A DNA stretch of 64,000 bases from Planotetraspora thailandica (GCF_016863335.1 NZ_BOOR01000060.1:1-64000), one strand, 5' to 3'; positions 39,301-47,523 are shown, counted from the first letter of the stretch. Translations and numbers: made by a program. Notes: generated by a model from the sequence alone, not told the origin.

Positions 39301-39641
39301 TCGGTGAGCATGAGCTGACCGTCACCGCGAAGGACAAGGCGGGTCACACCACGACGAAGACCGTGTCGTTCGAGGTCACGACCTCCTTCGCCGACGTGCG
39401 GGCGCTCCTCGACGCCTTCGCCGAGGCGGGCTCGCTCACGGCCGACGGCGCGGACGTCCTCGGTGCGCAGCTCAACGTGGCCGAGAAGCAGGCGGACAAG
39501 GACAAGCCGCAAAACGCGATCAGTGCACTGGAGCGGTTCGCCGGGTTCGCCGGCAGGCCGAGCAACGTCACCGACGCCGCCGCGCGTGACGCGCTGGTCC
39601 GCGACGCGGAGGCGCTCATCGCTCAGGTGGACGAGGCGTAG
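36318..39641 (+). CDS. Secreted PQQ-type glucose/sorbosone dehydrogenase with PKD, Ig-like and FIMAH domains
   Basis: A 1107-residue exported protein. A Sec signal peptide covers 1-29 (KRTR, hydrophobic core, APAFA). A GSDH-like six-bladed propeller follows (about 40-520: QCCHVAGDVDWDADGNLYLSTGD, TGVRNPFRMDVD). Then come a PKD domain (about 525-612), an unassigned region, a carbohydrate-binding-like beta-sandwich (about 710-850), an OmpL47-type Ig-like repeat region (about 860-1010) and a C-terminal FIMAH helical domain (about 1025-1105). The enzyme part would oxidise a sugar or polyol, with the tail anchoring it to polymer or cell wall. TTG 36318 is used because GAGGAG precedes it; ATG 36333 is an alternative. 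Confidence 0.9.
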   Translation: MKRTRMMLGVLLAAATLPLALPGAAPAFAHPGHDPATEWTNYEKITLTKNVGEPEDLAVLPDKRVLHTARTGDLRLTDPATGITKIVNTFSVYNNSEDGLQTVAIDPHFAENKWVYIYYAPKTMTAPYPETTPTGSAPNSLPAGADESYWNQWKGYNQLSRFKWTGDALDLSTEQVIIKVGTQRGQCCHVAGDVDWDADGNLYLSTGDNTPASTPGANGMAPNNDAPGMNPGFDSRRGSGNTNDLRGKILRIHVEEDGSYTIPAGNLFPQGTPKTRPEIFVTGVRNPFRMDVDSITGTVSWGDYGPDAGAPDPNRGPMGYVEWNVTPIDKPMNSGWPYCTGDNFNYNNWNYATATPREWFDCAGGPANTSRWNTGLDKLPPATPADLYYGDNNTHQPAAWAGLTDFDPQGGQGPMGGPVYHYDPANPSPTKFPEYWDKKFFFAEFSQDYLAAFTATTPDGPVSAIEQFLPNSALTSMAMPITDSPMDIEFGPDGSLYVLDYGDGFFRANPDAGLYRIDYAPGNKTPQAKISTDRASSSEAPLTVEFSAAASRDEEPGTLTYEWDFDGNGSFDASGVTVSHTYTELGQYTARLRVTDAGGRSGLATTEITVGNTAPQVTIQIPGDGGFVDWGDVVPFRIAVSDAEDGDNPVCSRVQWTFGLGHDSHAHPLTTGTGCSGAWAAPADAPEHGETENIFGVVVVSYRDNGHSGVPGALGEATLIINPKALQAEHADTSSGVTEVADDTASALFKVTSFDPGDWIAYDPVNFSGITAVTTRASGAGTLSLRWNSPSAEPFATITVPAGDGWQTVNTALPNAPAGSGELYVTSSGGVDVDAFTFVGAGIADKTPPTVTATLNPAQPNGANGWYTGNVTLTVTATDNVTVSSRQYSLNGGATWLNANNPVTLSAEAVHDVRYRATDSGGNVSPVGSVTVRIDKTAPTLSVSGVESKTYGDSGSVTPVFSAADTTSGVDIVTAKIDDDEVSSGEPVALWRLALGEHELTVTAKDKAGHTTTKTVSFEVTTSFADVRALLDAFAEAGSLTADGADVLGAQLNVAEKQADKDKPQNAISALERFAGFAGRPSNVTDAAARDALVRDAEALIAQVDEA

Positions 39642-39667
39642 TCCTCCGATCCGAAAGGGAATGGAAG

Positions 39668-39711
39668 CACGAGGGTGCTCACGTCCGGTGACGGACATGA
39701 GCACCCTCGTG
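39668..39711 (+). terminator. Strong terminator hairpin
   Basis: A perfect 14-bp stem CACGAGGGTGCTCA / TGAGCACCCTCGTG with a 16-nt loop, followed by TGCGTTTCC, 26 bp after the GSDH-protein stop. Confidence 0.85.
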
Positions 39712-39792
39712 TGCGTTTCCCCGGGTTCGAACGTGCGGCACCTGTATCCCCTGACTTGACCGCATTCGCAACAAGCGCGTAACGCTCAAGGG

Positions 39793-39821
39793 TTGACCTC
39801 AGGCTGAGGTGCGGAGATAAC
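39793..39821 (+). promoter_or_regulatory. Promoter with dyad upstream of the LAL regulator
   Basis: A TTGACC -35 box (39793-39798) and GATAAC -10 box (39816-39821) with a 17-bp spacer. A perfect 15-bp dyad ACCTCA-GGC-TGAGGT (39796-39810) overlaps the -35 box, as in promoters bound by MerR-type or other dimeric regulators. The TSS would lie about 35 bp before the ATG at 39863. Confidence 0.55.
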
Positions 39822-39862
39822 TGTCCCGGGGGATACCGCCGACTCATACCCGGGAGCCGTGG

Positions 39863-42664
39863 ATGAGCAGTATGCCCTCGCCTGCGCTGGTTGGACGCGC
39901 CTCCGAGCTGCGGATCCTGACCGATGCGATGACCCGGCCCCCCGCGGTCGTGCTGTTGGAGGGCGAGGCCGGGATCGGGAAGACCCGGCTCGTGCGTACC
40001 GCGCTCGCCCGTCTCCCCGCAGGCCGGACGGTGCTCCTCGGCTACTGCCATCAGATCCGGGAGCCGTTCCCGTACGGGCCCGTCTTCGAGGCGTTGCGCG
40101 ACATCGCCGGGCGGCTTCCGGGCCGGCTCAACCCCGTGACGGGCGTGCTGCGCGGCCACCTGCCCGAGCTCGCGGACGCGCTGCCGCCCGCACTGCCGCC
40201 GCTCGACGACACACGTGCGGAACGCCACCGGCTCTTCCGCGCCATCCGTGCGCTGCTGGCCGCGGTCGGGCCCGCCGTACTCGTCATCGAAGACCTGCAC
40301 TGGGCCGACGACGGCACCCGTGACCTGCTGCGATTCCTGACAGACCAGCCGCCGGAGGGCCTGGCGGTCGTGGCGACGCACCGGCGGGAGAACGACGCGC
40401 GCTCTCCTCTCAGCCGCGCCTACCTGCACCACCCGGACACGACCAGCGTCGTCGTGCCGCTCGCGCCACTCGGCCCGGATGACGTGGGCAGCCTGGCGTG
40501 CGCGCTGCTGGAGCGCTCCGATCTTCCGCAGGCGTTCGTCACCCGGCTGCACGAACGTACGGCGGGCATCCCGTTCGTCGTGGAGGAGACGGTCAGATCC
40601 GTGTCCGACGCCGAGCAGCCCGACGCGCTCGACCGCGCGGGGGTGCCACTGCTGCTGCGCGAGGCGATGGCGGAACGCATGGCCGGGCTGTCCCCGCCCG
40701 CCGCGGCCGCGGTCCGGGCCGCGGCGGTGTTGCGGCTGCCCGCGAGCGAGCAGCTCATCATCGCGGTCGGCGGCCACTCCGCCGGGCTGGGCGAGGCGCT
40801 GCGCGCCGGCGTGCTGCACGAGCAGCCCGGAGGCCGGTACGGCTTTCGCCACGCGCTCGCGCAACAGGCCGTCTACGACGCCATGCCCGGCCCCGACCGC
40901 AGGTCGGGACACGAGAGGGCCATGACGGCGCTCAGGGCGGTGGGCTCCCCGCCCCTGGTCCAGCTCGCCTTCCACGCCAGGCATGCCGAGGACACCGAGG
41001 CCTGGCTCCACCACGGCACGGCCGCCGCCCAGCAGGCCGCCGCGCTCGGCGACACCGCGCTCGCCGTCGAGGTGATCGAGGGCATGCTCGGCGATCCCGG
41101 CCTTCCCGCCCACCACCGTGGCCCGCTCGCGCTGATGCTGAGCCGCTTCGCCGCCACCGGCCTGTCACACCAACGGGTCGTACGGCTGTTGCGTCACGTT
41201 CTGCGGGACGACTTCCTCCCGCGCGCCACCCGTGGTGAGGTGCGGCTCAACCTGGGCGTCGTGTTGTCCAACCAGGCGGGGGACACCGCCGCGGGCCGCG
41301 TGGAGATCCTGGTCGCCCTCAAGGAGCTGAGCGACCGGCCCACGCTCGCGGCGCGCGGGTGGGCGGTGCTCGCCATGCCCGCCTGGGGCACCGAGTCGCT
41401 GGAGACGCACCGGCAGTGGATGGCCCGCGCCGAGACGCTCGTGGCGACCGCCGACGACCCGGAGGTGGCGGCCGCGGTCCTGGCCAACCGGGCCTCCTTC
41501 GAGCTGTCGGTCGGCTCGCCCGACGCGCTCACGATCGCCGCCAGACTGCCCGTCTCCGACCCCCGCACCGCCGTACGCCGGCAGGTCGCCCGCGCCTACA
41601 ACAACCTGCACGACTCGGCGACCAGCCTGGGCCTGTACGCCGAGGCCGAGCGGTTCGCCCGGGAGGGGAGACGGCTCGCCGTGGAGACCGGCGCGCAATA
41701 TCCCGCCTACCTGCTCGACGTGTCGACCGTGCGCCGCGATTGGCTGACCGGGCGATGGGACGGGCTGCGTGACCGGGCGTCGGCGCTCGGCGAGCTGGCC
41801 ACCGAGACGCCGTTGATCGCGGTGGACGTCTGGCTGGTGCTCGGGATGCTCGCGCTCGCCAGGGGCGAATGGGACGAGGCCGTCAAACACTTCCGTACGG
41901 CGGGGCTCGACGCGCCCGACGACCGCTACGTGCCGATCACCGTGGCGGCGGCAGGCGGGCTCATCGACCTTCACCTGGCGCGTGGTGAGTTCGACCGCGC
42001 GACGGCAGAGGCGGACGCGTCGGTCGCCCGGCTGCGCCGCAAAGGCGTGTGGGTGTGGGGCGCCTACCTGGTTCCCTCGGCCGTCACCGCGTTCGCCTGG
42101 AGCGGCCGGGTGAAGACGGCCGCCGACCTGGTCGCCGAATACTCCGCCGGGATCGCGGGGTGCGTCGCGCCGGCGGCGGCCGCCGCCCTCGACCTCTCCC
42201 GGGGCTCGCTGGCCGCGGCCGAGCGCAGGCACGCCGACGCGGCCGGCTTCTACCAGCGGGCCCGCGAGGCCTACGCCGCGCTGCCCCACCCGTACGCGGC
42301 CGCCCGGGCGGGCGAAGGCGCGGCACGGTCGCGGCTCGCGCTCGGAGACGGCGGAGCCGCCTCGGCGTTCACGGAGCTGGCCGACGCCTTCACTCGGCTC
42401 GGCGCCACCCATGACGCCGCCCGGTGCAGGCGGGTGCTGCGCGACATCGGCGTCGACGTCCCGCTGCCGCGCGGGCGCAGGGGCAACGCCGGCGTGTTGT
42501 CGGAGCGGGAGAAGGAGGTCGCCCGGCTCGTCGCGCTCGGCCGTACGAACCGGGAGATCGCCGACGTGCTCTTCCTCTCGACGCGCACGGTCGAGAGCCA
42601 CGTGGCGACCGTGCTGCGCAAGCTCGGCGTGCGTTCCCGCACGCAGGTCGCACCTCCCGGCTGA
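39863..42664 (+). CDS. LuxR family transcriptional regulator, LAL type
   Basis: A 933-residue large ATP-binding LuxR regulator. An AAA ATPase domain occupies about 8-250 with Walker A GEAGIGKT near 34 and Walker B VLVIEDLHWAD near 139. A long helical TPR-like region (about 330-840) and a C-terminal LuxR helix-turn-helix (about 870-925) follow. LALs such as MalT respond to small effectors and activate target operons. It is flanked by the secreted sugar-oxidising proteins upstream and a secreted M4 peptidase downstream, so regulation of extracellular enzymes is a reasonable inference. Confidence 0.93.
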   Translation: MSSMPSPALVGRASELRILTDAMTRPPAVVLLEGEAGIGKTRLVRTALARLPAGRTVLLGYCHQIREPFPYGPVFEALRDIAGRLPGRLNPVTGVLRGHLPELADALPPALPPLDDTRAERHRLFRAIRALLAAVGPAVLVIEDLHWADDGTRDLLRFLTDQPPEGLAVVATHRRENDARSPLSRAYLHHPDTTSVVVPLAPLGPDDVGSLACALLERSDLPQAFVTRLHERTAGIPFVVEETVRSVSDAEQPDALDRAGVPLLLREAMAERMAGLSPPAAAAVRAAAVLRLPASEQLIIAVGGHSAGLGEALRAGVLHEQPGGRYGFRHALAQQAVYDAMPGPDRRSGHERAMTALRAVGSPPLVQLAFHARHAEDTEAWLHHGTAAAQQAAALGDTALAVEVIEGMLGDPGLPAHHRGPLALMLSRFAATGLSHQRVVRLLRHVLRDDFLPRATRGEVRLNLGVVLSNQAGDTAAGRVEILVALKELSDRPTLAARGWAVLAMPAWGTESLETHRQWMARAETLVATADDPEVAAAVLANRASFELSVGSPDALTIAARLPVSDPRTAVRRQVARAYNNLHDSATSLGLYAEAERFAREGRRLAVETGAQYPAYLLDVSTVRRDWLTGRWDGLRDRASALGELATETPLIAVDVWLVLGMLALARGEWDEAVKHFRTAGLDAPDDRYVPITVAAAGGLIDLHLARGEFDRATAEADASVARLRRKGVWVWGAYLVPSAVTAFAWSGRVKTAADLVAEYSAGIAGCVAPAAAAALDLSRGSLAAAERRHADAAGFYQRAREAYAALPHPYAAARAGEGAARSRLALGDGGAASAFTELADAFTRLGATHDAARCRRVLRDIGVDVPLPRGRRGNAGVLSEREKEVARLVALGRTNREIADVLFLSTRTVESHVATVLRKLGVRSRTQVAPPG

Positions 42665-42690
42665 CACCGCCGTCGGGCCCGGAACACACT

Positions 42691-42720
42691 GGCCCCTGGG
42701 ACCGGGTGGTCCCGGGGGCC
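42691..42720. terminator. Terminator hairpin between convergent genes
   Basis: Inverted repeat GGCCCCTGGGACC / GGTCCCGGGGGCC with a GGGT loop and one mismatch, between the LAL regulator and M4 peptidase genes. Confidence 0.65.
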
Positions 42721-42764
42721 GGTGTCCGTCTCGTCAGAGCGGCTGTGTCAGCGGGTCATCAGGG

Positions 42765-44984
42765 TCAGACGGTGATGGTCCACGAGTCGAGGAAGCCGGT
42801 GTCCAGGCGATACTGGTCGGCCACTTCGAGGGTCCACGTGCCGGACGCCTGCTGCGAGACCGGGACGGAGTAGGTCCTGGTGCCGTAGGACGTGCAGCTG
42901 GAGCCGCCGCTCGTGTCGATCGTGTAGTAGGTGCCGTTCGGGCCGCGGAGCCGGATCCGCAGGTCTTCTGCGCAGGTGTGCGAGATGGTCACGCTCACCT
43001 GGACCGGGGAGACCGCGGTGCCGGTCGCCGTCGACGTGATCGAGCTGGTGATGGTCGACAGGTCAGGGATGGTGACGTTGGTCCCGTTGGTGAAGGTGCG
43101 GGTGCCGCCGCCGGATCCGGTGACCGTCAGCGTGTACGTCGCGGTGTGGGAGCCGGTCGAGCCGGTGCCCGTGACGGTCACCGAGTAGGTGCCCGCGGGC
43201 GTCGACGAACTCGTGCTGACGGTGAGGGTGGACGAGCCGCCCGAGGTCACCGACGCCGGGCTGAAGCTCGCGCTGGCGCCCGACGGGAGCCCGGAGGCGC
43301 TGAAGCCGACCGTCTGCGCGCTGCCCGCGGTCGTCGTCGTGCCGACGGTCGCGGTGGCCGCGCCGCCCGGCGCGACGGAGCCGGACGCCGGGCTCAGCGA
43401 CAGCGAGAAGTCGTTGCTCGACGAGGTGCAGGTCGGCTCACCCGACTGCACGGGGACGCTGACCGCGTTCCACGCCGCCTTGGTCGCGGCGCACTCGGGG
43501 CTGTTCGCGCCGTACAGTTCGACCGCGGCGGCGAGCGACGCGGAGCGCACGTTGGCGTACTTCCAGGTGGAGGTCTTCCGCTGGAGCGCGCCCATGTAGA
43601 TCTTGCCGGCCTTCTGGATCGAGATGCCGGTCACCGACGAGGGGCCGCCCGAGCAGATCGGGCTGTTCGGCTTGCCGCCGCCGGGGGCCGAACCCTCGGC
43701 GAGCAGGTAGAACCAGTGGTTCAACGGGCCCGCCGCGGAATGCACCTCGGTGCTCGGGATCGACGAGGACCAGCAGTTGGGGTCGCCGGCCAGGGATGGG
43801 TTGTACATGTAGCGGATCGGCCCGTCGCCGACGAGGTTGAGCTCCTCGCCGACCTGGTAGTCCGGCGGGTCGTTGGGGTTGTTGGCGTAGGCCTCGGTGA
43901 GGGAGCCGAAGACGTCGCCGGTCGCCTCGTTCAGGCCGCCGTTCTCGTTGCCGGAGCCGGCGCCGCCCGGGGTGGTCTGGAAGATGGCGTGGCCGAACTC
44001 GTGCGCCACCACGTCGATCGGCGTGGCCTGGCGGGCGTTGTCCTGCGAGTGGCCGAAGTTGGTGTAGCTGCCGTTCCAGTACGCGTTGACGTCGTTCAGG
44101 CCGACCCGCGCGGGGAAGCCGCCGCCGTTGCCGTTGATGCCGCTGCGGCCCAGCCAGGAGCCCAGCATGTCCCACTCGCGCTGCACGGCGTAGAGCGCGT
44201 CCACGCAGGCGGTCTCGAGGTTGGTGCCCGAGCCGTTGCCCCACGCGTTGTCGGTTCCGGTGTAGGCCGAGCCGTTCTGGCCGCCGCATCGAAGGCCGCT
44301 GCGGGTGGGGTCGGTCATCGAGTAGGAGGTGCCCGAGCCGCTCGTGTCGAGGGTGACCTGGCCGTAGTAGTAGCCGTTGCCGGTTCCCGCGCGCACCTCG
44401 TCGTAGCTGTCGGCGATCTCGCCGGTGGTCGCGTCGACGAACACGTGCTGCTTGCTCGGCTTGCCGTCGGATATGCCGGAGACGAGGCTCTCCCACGCCA
44501 GGCGCGGCTTGGTGCCCCAGGCGAGGACGACCAGGCGCGGGGCGGCGTTGTCGTCCACCCGCGACAGCGTGGTCTTGGCCGTCTCGAGCGCCTGGTCGGC
44601 GGTCACCGTGGGCGTGGTCGTCACGGCCTGCGTGGTGGTCGCCGCGGACGCCGTGTCGCGGACGCGGCCGCTGGAGTCGGTGACCACGACGGCGTCACCG
44701 CCCACCACGGGCAGGCCCTTGTAGGTGCGTTCGTAGGTGACGGAGTACATCCCGCCCGCGCTCGCCGTCACGGAGGTGCGGCGATAGGTCTCGTCCGGCC
44801 GTCTGCGCAGCTTGTCCAGGCCGCTGGCGACGGCCCGGTCGGCGGCGGCGGTGGCGAGCTGCTTGGGGTCGGACTGGCTGGAGGATGCCGCGGCCGGAGC
44901 CTGCGCCGCGGCGGAGGTCGCGGGGAGCCCGACGGCGACCGTGGCCAGTGCCACGGTCACCGCGAGTAAAGCGGTGCGCCTCAT
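42765..44984 (-). CDS. Secreted M4 metallopeptidase (thermolysin-like) with P domain
   Basis: A 739-residue pre-pro-protease. Residues 1-27 are a Sec signal, followed by a FTP/PepSY-type propeptide (about 40-200). The catalytic domain has HEFGH with zinc ligands H328 and H332 and the catalytic E329, and NEATGD with the third ligand E353. A Ser/Thr-rich fibronectin-like region (about 530-630) and a C-terminal proprotein-convertase P domain (about 640-739) follow. It would degrade extracellular protein. ATG 44984 follows an AGGAAG site. A long leader and dyad lie upstream. Confidence 0.93.
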   Translation of the reverse strand: MRRTALLAVTVALATVAVGLPATSAAAQAPAAASSSQSDPKQLATAAADRAVASGLDKLRRRPDETYRRTSVTASAGGMYSVTYERTYKGLPVVGGDAVVVTDSSGRVRDTASAATTTQAVTTTPTVTADQALETAKTTLSRVDDNAAPRLVVLAWGTKPRLAWESLVSGISDGKPSKQHVFVDATTGEIADSYDEVRAGTGNGYYYGQVTLDTSGSGTSYSMTDPTRSGLRCGGQNGSAYTGTDNAWGNGSGTNLETACVDALYAVQREWDMLGSWLGRSGINGNGGGFPARVGLNDVNAYWNGSYTNFGHSQDNARQATPIDVVAHEFGHAIFQTTPGGAGSGNENGGLNEATGDVFGSLTEAYANNPNDPPDYQVGEELNLVGDGPIRYMYNPSLAGDPNCWSSSIPSTEVHSAAGPLNHWFYLLAEGSAPGGGKPNSPICSGGPSSVTGISIQKAGKIYMGALQRKTSTWKYANVRSASLAAAVELYGANSPECAATKAAWNAVSVPVQSGEPTCTSSSNDFSLSLSPASGSVAPGGAATATVGTTTTAGSAQTVGFSASGLPSGASASFSPASVTSGGSSTLTVSTSSSTPAGTYSVTVTGTGSTGSHTATYTLTVTGSGGGTRTFTNGTNVTIPDLSTITSSITSTATGTAVSPVQVSVTISHTCAEDLRIRLRGPNGTYYTIDTSGGSSCTSYGTRTYSVPVSQQASGTWTLEVADQYRLDTGFLDSWTITV

Positions 44985-45418
44985 GGGCGTCTTCCTTTCT
45001 CTGCCTCCCATGCCGCCGGTGAGCGGGCAGCGGCGATCGCGCCGTCGGGCGTGGCCCGGCGGCGGACGCGGTGTGGGAGTTGGGGGGTGATGAGAGAAAT
45101 GGATGGTGACTCTCGCCGTCACGGGGCCGGAGGGGATGGCCTCATCGGGCGGGCGCGTCTCCCATGGCGGGAGCGGCGGCTACGGAGGGAAGGTGGGAGA
45201 GGGCACTTTCTCGTCGCTCCTTTTGTGGAGGCCGGCTGAGCTTGCCTGGCCGCGACGCTAGGTCCACAGAGCGAACTTGAACATCCGTAGTGAGATCCGT
45301 ACATGTACGGAAAAAATGAGATGAAGCCGCGCTCGGACCTCTGAACAGCGAGAACGCCCCTACCTGAAACGGCAGGGGCGTTCCGCGTGCACAGCAGGCG
45401 TGGCCGTGGCGGTGTGCC
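44985..45418 (-). promoter_or_regulatory. Long leader and promoter region of the M4 peptidase gene
   Basis: 434 bp hold only regulatory sequence. A minus-strand promoter TGTTCA (45278-45283) and TAGCGT (45255-45260) with a 17-bp spacer would give a leader of about 260 nt. A perfect 14-bp palindrome CCGTACATGTACGG (45297-45310) lies just upstream of the -35 box, an activator-like position, next to a direct repeat of ATCCGTA. No convincing small ORF occurs in the leader. Confidence 0.55.
45352..45383 (-). terminator. Terminator of the prolyl aminopeptidase gene
   Basis: A perfect 10-bp inverted repeat GAACGCCCCT / AGGGGCGTTC with a 12-nt loop, 36 bp downstream of the aminopeptidase stop on the minus strand. 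It isolates that gene from the peptidase promoter. Confidence 0.7.
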
Positions 45419-46378
45419 TCAGTGACGGGCGAACCGGTCGAGCGCCTCGACGACATGGCTTCGGGTCGTGGCGTTGCCCATGTGGCCCGCGTCCTCGACC
45501 GTGATCAGCTCGGCGCCGGGCCAGTTGCGGGCGAGTTCCCACGCGGTGTCGAGCGGTCCGCCGATGTCGAGGCGGCCGTGGACCAGCACGGCGGGGATGC
45601 CGGCCAGCCGATGGGCGTCGCGCAGCAGCGCCCCCTCCTCCAGCCACGCGCCGTGCGAGAAATAGTGCGAGCAGATGCGGACGAAGGCCGTGCGCGCGGC
45701 GGGGGGCCGGTCCCCGTACGGCCTGGCCCTGCCGCGGGTCTCCCCGGACAGCACCGCGTCCTCCCAGTCGGACCAGTCGGCCGTCGCCTTGTCGCGCACC
45801 GCGGGGTCGGGGTGTTCCGTCAGGCGGGCGTAGGCCCCGACCACGTCGCCGTCGCGCGGCGTGCCCGGCGTCCCGGCGAGGAAGCGTTCCCACTGCTCGG
45901 GGAAGAACCTGCCGACGCCCCGGTAGAGCCAGTCGATCTCCGACCGGCGGGTCGTGGTCACGCTCGAGATGACGATTTGCGACACGTGCTCCGGGTGCCT
46001 TTCCGCGTAGGCGAGGATCAGCGTCGAGCCCCAGGAGACGCCGTACAGCAGCCAGCGCTCGACGCCGAGATGCTCGCGGAGGCGTTCCATGTCGGCGACC
46101 AGGTTGCCGGTGGTGTTGTGCCGCAGATCGGTCGCGGGGTCGCTCGCGTGCGGGGTGCTGCGCCCGCAGTTGCGCTGGTCGAACAGCACGATGCGGTAGC
46201 GGTCGGGGTCGAAGAGCCGGCGGTCCAGGGGCGTGCATCCCGACCCGGGCCCGCCGTGGACCACGACGGCGGGCTTGCCCTCGGGATTGCCGCAGACCTC
46301 CCAATAGACGAGGTCGCCGTCGCCGACGTCCAGCATCCCGGTCTCGTACGGTTCGACCGGCGGATACAACTCGCGCAC
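45419..46378 (-). CDS. pip: Prolyl aminopeptidase (proline iminopeptidase)
   Basis: A 319-residue serine peptidase of family S33 that removes N-terminal proline from peptides. Seen: RELYPPVEPYETGML opening, oxyanion HGGPGSG, nucleophile elbow GVSWGS, and a late DAGHMGN segment for the catalytic histidine. GTG 46378 gives the standard N-terminus and has AAGGGG about 9 nt upstream; a GTG six codons earlier has no ribosome site. It is separated from the divergent MarR regulator by a small gap with an 18-bp operator, so that regulator probably controls it. Confidence 0.9.
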   Translation of the reverse strand: MRELYPPVEPYETGMLDVGDGDLVYWEVCGNPEGKPAVVVHGGPGSGCTPLDRRLFDPDRYRIVLFDQRNCGRSTPHASDPATDLRHNTTGNLVADMERLREHLGVERWLLYGVSWGSTLILAYAERHPEHVSQIVISSVTTTRRSEIDWLYRGVGRFFPEQWERFLAGTPGTPRDGDVVGAYARLTEHPDPAVRDKATADWSDWEDAVLSGETRGRARPYGDRPPAARTAFVRICSHYFSHGAWLEEGALLRDAHRLAGIPAVLVHGRLDIGGPLDTAWELARNWPGAELITVEDAGHMGNATTRSHVVEALDRFARH

Positions 46379-46398
46379 TGACCCAGGCCCCTTCACGA

Positions 46399-46416
46399 TG
46401 CAACAGTGCTGTTACA
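46399..46416. promoter_or_regulatory. MarR-type operator between pip and the regulator
   Basis: An 18-bp dyad TGCAACAG-TG-CTGTTACA, one mismatch between arms, in the gap between the divergent genes. It overlaps a candidate -10 box for each direction (TACATT on plus at 46413-46418, TAATGT on minus). The plus box lies 7 nt before the MarR ATG, so that transcript would be leaderless. Confidence 0.7.
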
Positions 46417-46425
46417 TTAGCCGAT

Positions 46426-46947
46426 ATGACCACATATGCATTCGGGCCCGAGTCTCTGGGGACCCGGCTGCGCCACCTTCTGGAATTGCTCGACGGAGAC
46501 GTCGCGGCCGTCTACGGCGATCTCGGGCTGGCGGGATTCCGCCCGCGGTTCACTCCGATCGTCCGGGTGCTGGCCGCGTCGGAGCCCCGCTCGATTCGCG
46601 ACCTCGCTCAGGCGGTCGGGGTGACCCACTCCGCGGCGAGCCAGACCGTGGCGCAGATGGCCAGGGACGACCTCGTCGCCATCGCATCGGGCGACGACGC
46701 CAGGCAACGGGTCGTACGGCTCACGCCGAAGGCCCGCTCGCTGCTGCCGGCGCTGGAGGCGGAATGGGCGGCGACCGCCGCCGCGGCAGCCGAGCTGGAA
46801 GGAGAGTTGTCGTTTCCGCTGAGCAGGCTCGTCACAGAGGCGCTCGACGCCCTGAACAGGCGGCCGATGCGCCGGCGGATCGCCGACGCCGCGTCGGGCA
46901 CCGGCGGCCTCAAGGTGATGAAGCCTCCCGCCGTCTCAGGCGGATGA
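46426..46947 (+). CDS. MarR family transcriptional regulator
   Basis: A 173-residue winged-helix regulator: helix-turn-helix about 55-80 (SIRDLAQAVGVTHSAASQTVAQMARDDLV), beta-wing 85-98 (DDARQRVVRLT), and flanking helices for dimerisation. The ligand is unknown. Divergent from prolyl aminopeptidase with an 18-bp dyad between them, so autoregulation and control of pip are likely. The ATG has no ribosome site but a -10 box TACATT 7 nt upstream, pointing to leaderless translation. Confidence 0.88.
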   Translation: MTTYAFGPESLGTRLRHLLELLDGDVAAVYGDLGLAGFRPRFTPIVRVLAASEPRSIRDLAQAVGVTHSAASQTVAQMARDDLVAIASGDDARQRVVRLTPKARSLLPALEAEWAATAAAAAELEGELSFPLSRLVTEALDALNRRPMRRRIADAASGTGGLKVMKPPAVSGG

Positions 46948-47013
46948 CAGCCGCCTCGGAATGGCCCGTCGGCTCAGGCCGGTGACGTTCTTGCGGATCG
47001 GAACTGCGGTGCC

Positions 47014-47523
47014 TCAGGCGGGGGAGGCGCCATCGAGCCGCGTCGCCCTCCAGCGATCGAGGACGCCGTCCATCTCCCGGTGGAAGAACCGGAGGAAGTC
47101 CGCCATCTCCACGGCGCGGGCGCCGGCCGCGGATTCCGGCCCGCCCAGGGCTTTGACGCCGGTGAGGACGAGATCGGCGATCTGGTCGTAGATGTGCCCC
47201 TGGCTCACGCTCGCTGTGTACCACGCGTGCTCCGGCAGGCGGTACCTGTCCCTGCGTGAGCCCCGGACCGGCTCGCGCACGAGCATCCCGAGTTGCATGA
47301 GATAGCGCACGGAGTTGGAGACGGCGGCCGGGCTGACGTCGAGCTGCTCCGCGAGCTCGCCCGCCGTCAGCGCACCATCGTCGGAGACCATCAGGGCGAA
47401 GAGGATGCGCGCGGGCATTCTCGGGAAGCCGAACCTGGCGAACGTCATGGCCATCTGTTCGACGTAGTCCCGGACCGCCTCTTCGTCGCGCCCGGCATCC
47501 GTCCTGTCGTCGTGCTCGGCCAT
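47014..47523 (-). CDS. GbsR/MarR-like winged-helix regulator
   Basis: A 169-residue regulator of the GbsR/MarR group. The helix-turn-helix is at about 50-80 (LTAGELAEQLDVSPAAVSNSVRYLMQLG), followed by a basic wing (RGSRRDRYRL) and a C-terminal helical dimerisation part. ATG 47523 follows GGGAGGA. It is divergent from an ABC exporter operon and most likely represses it; a 16-bp dyad overlapping the exporter promoter is a candidate operator. The inducer is probably an exporter substrate. Confidence 0.88.
   Translation of the reverse strand: MAEHDDRTDAGRDEEAVRDYVEQMAMTFARFGFPRMPARILFALMVSDDGALTAGELAEQLDVSPAAVSNSVRYLMQLGMLVREPVRGSRRDRYRLPEHAWYTASVSQGHIYDQIADLVLTGVKALGGPESAAGARAVEMADFLRFFHREMDGVLDRWRATRLDGASPA

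Noticed and set aside
39721-39760. GGGTTCGAAC resembling a tRNA T-loop
   Set aside because: No acceptor stem, D-arm or anticodon arm can be formed around it.
42411-44969. 852-residue plus-strand frame antisense to the M4 peptidase
   Set aside because: Val/Arg/Gly-rich shadow without homology; the minus strand has full thermolysin motifs.
45142-45239. Very short uORFs in the leader of the M4 peptidase gene
   Set aside because: Only 7-8 codons, with imperfect ribosome-site spacing, and no repeat of amino acids that would suggest attenuation.
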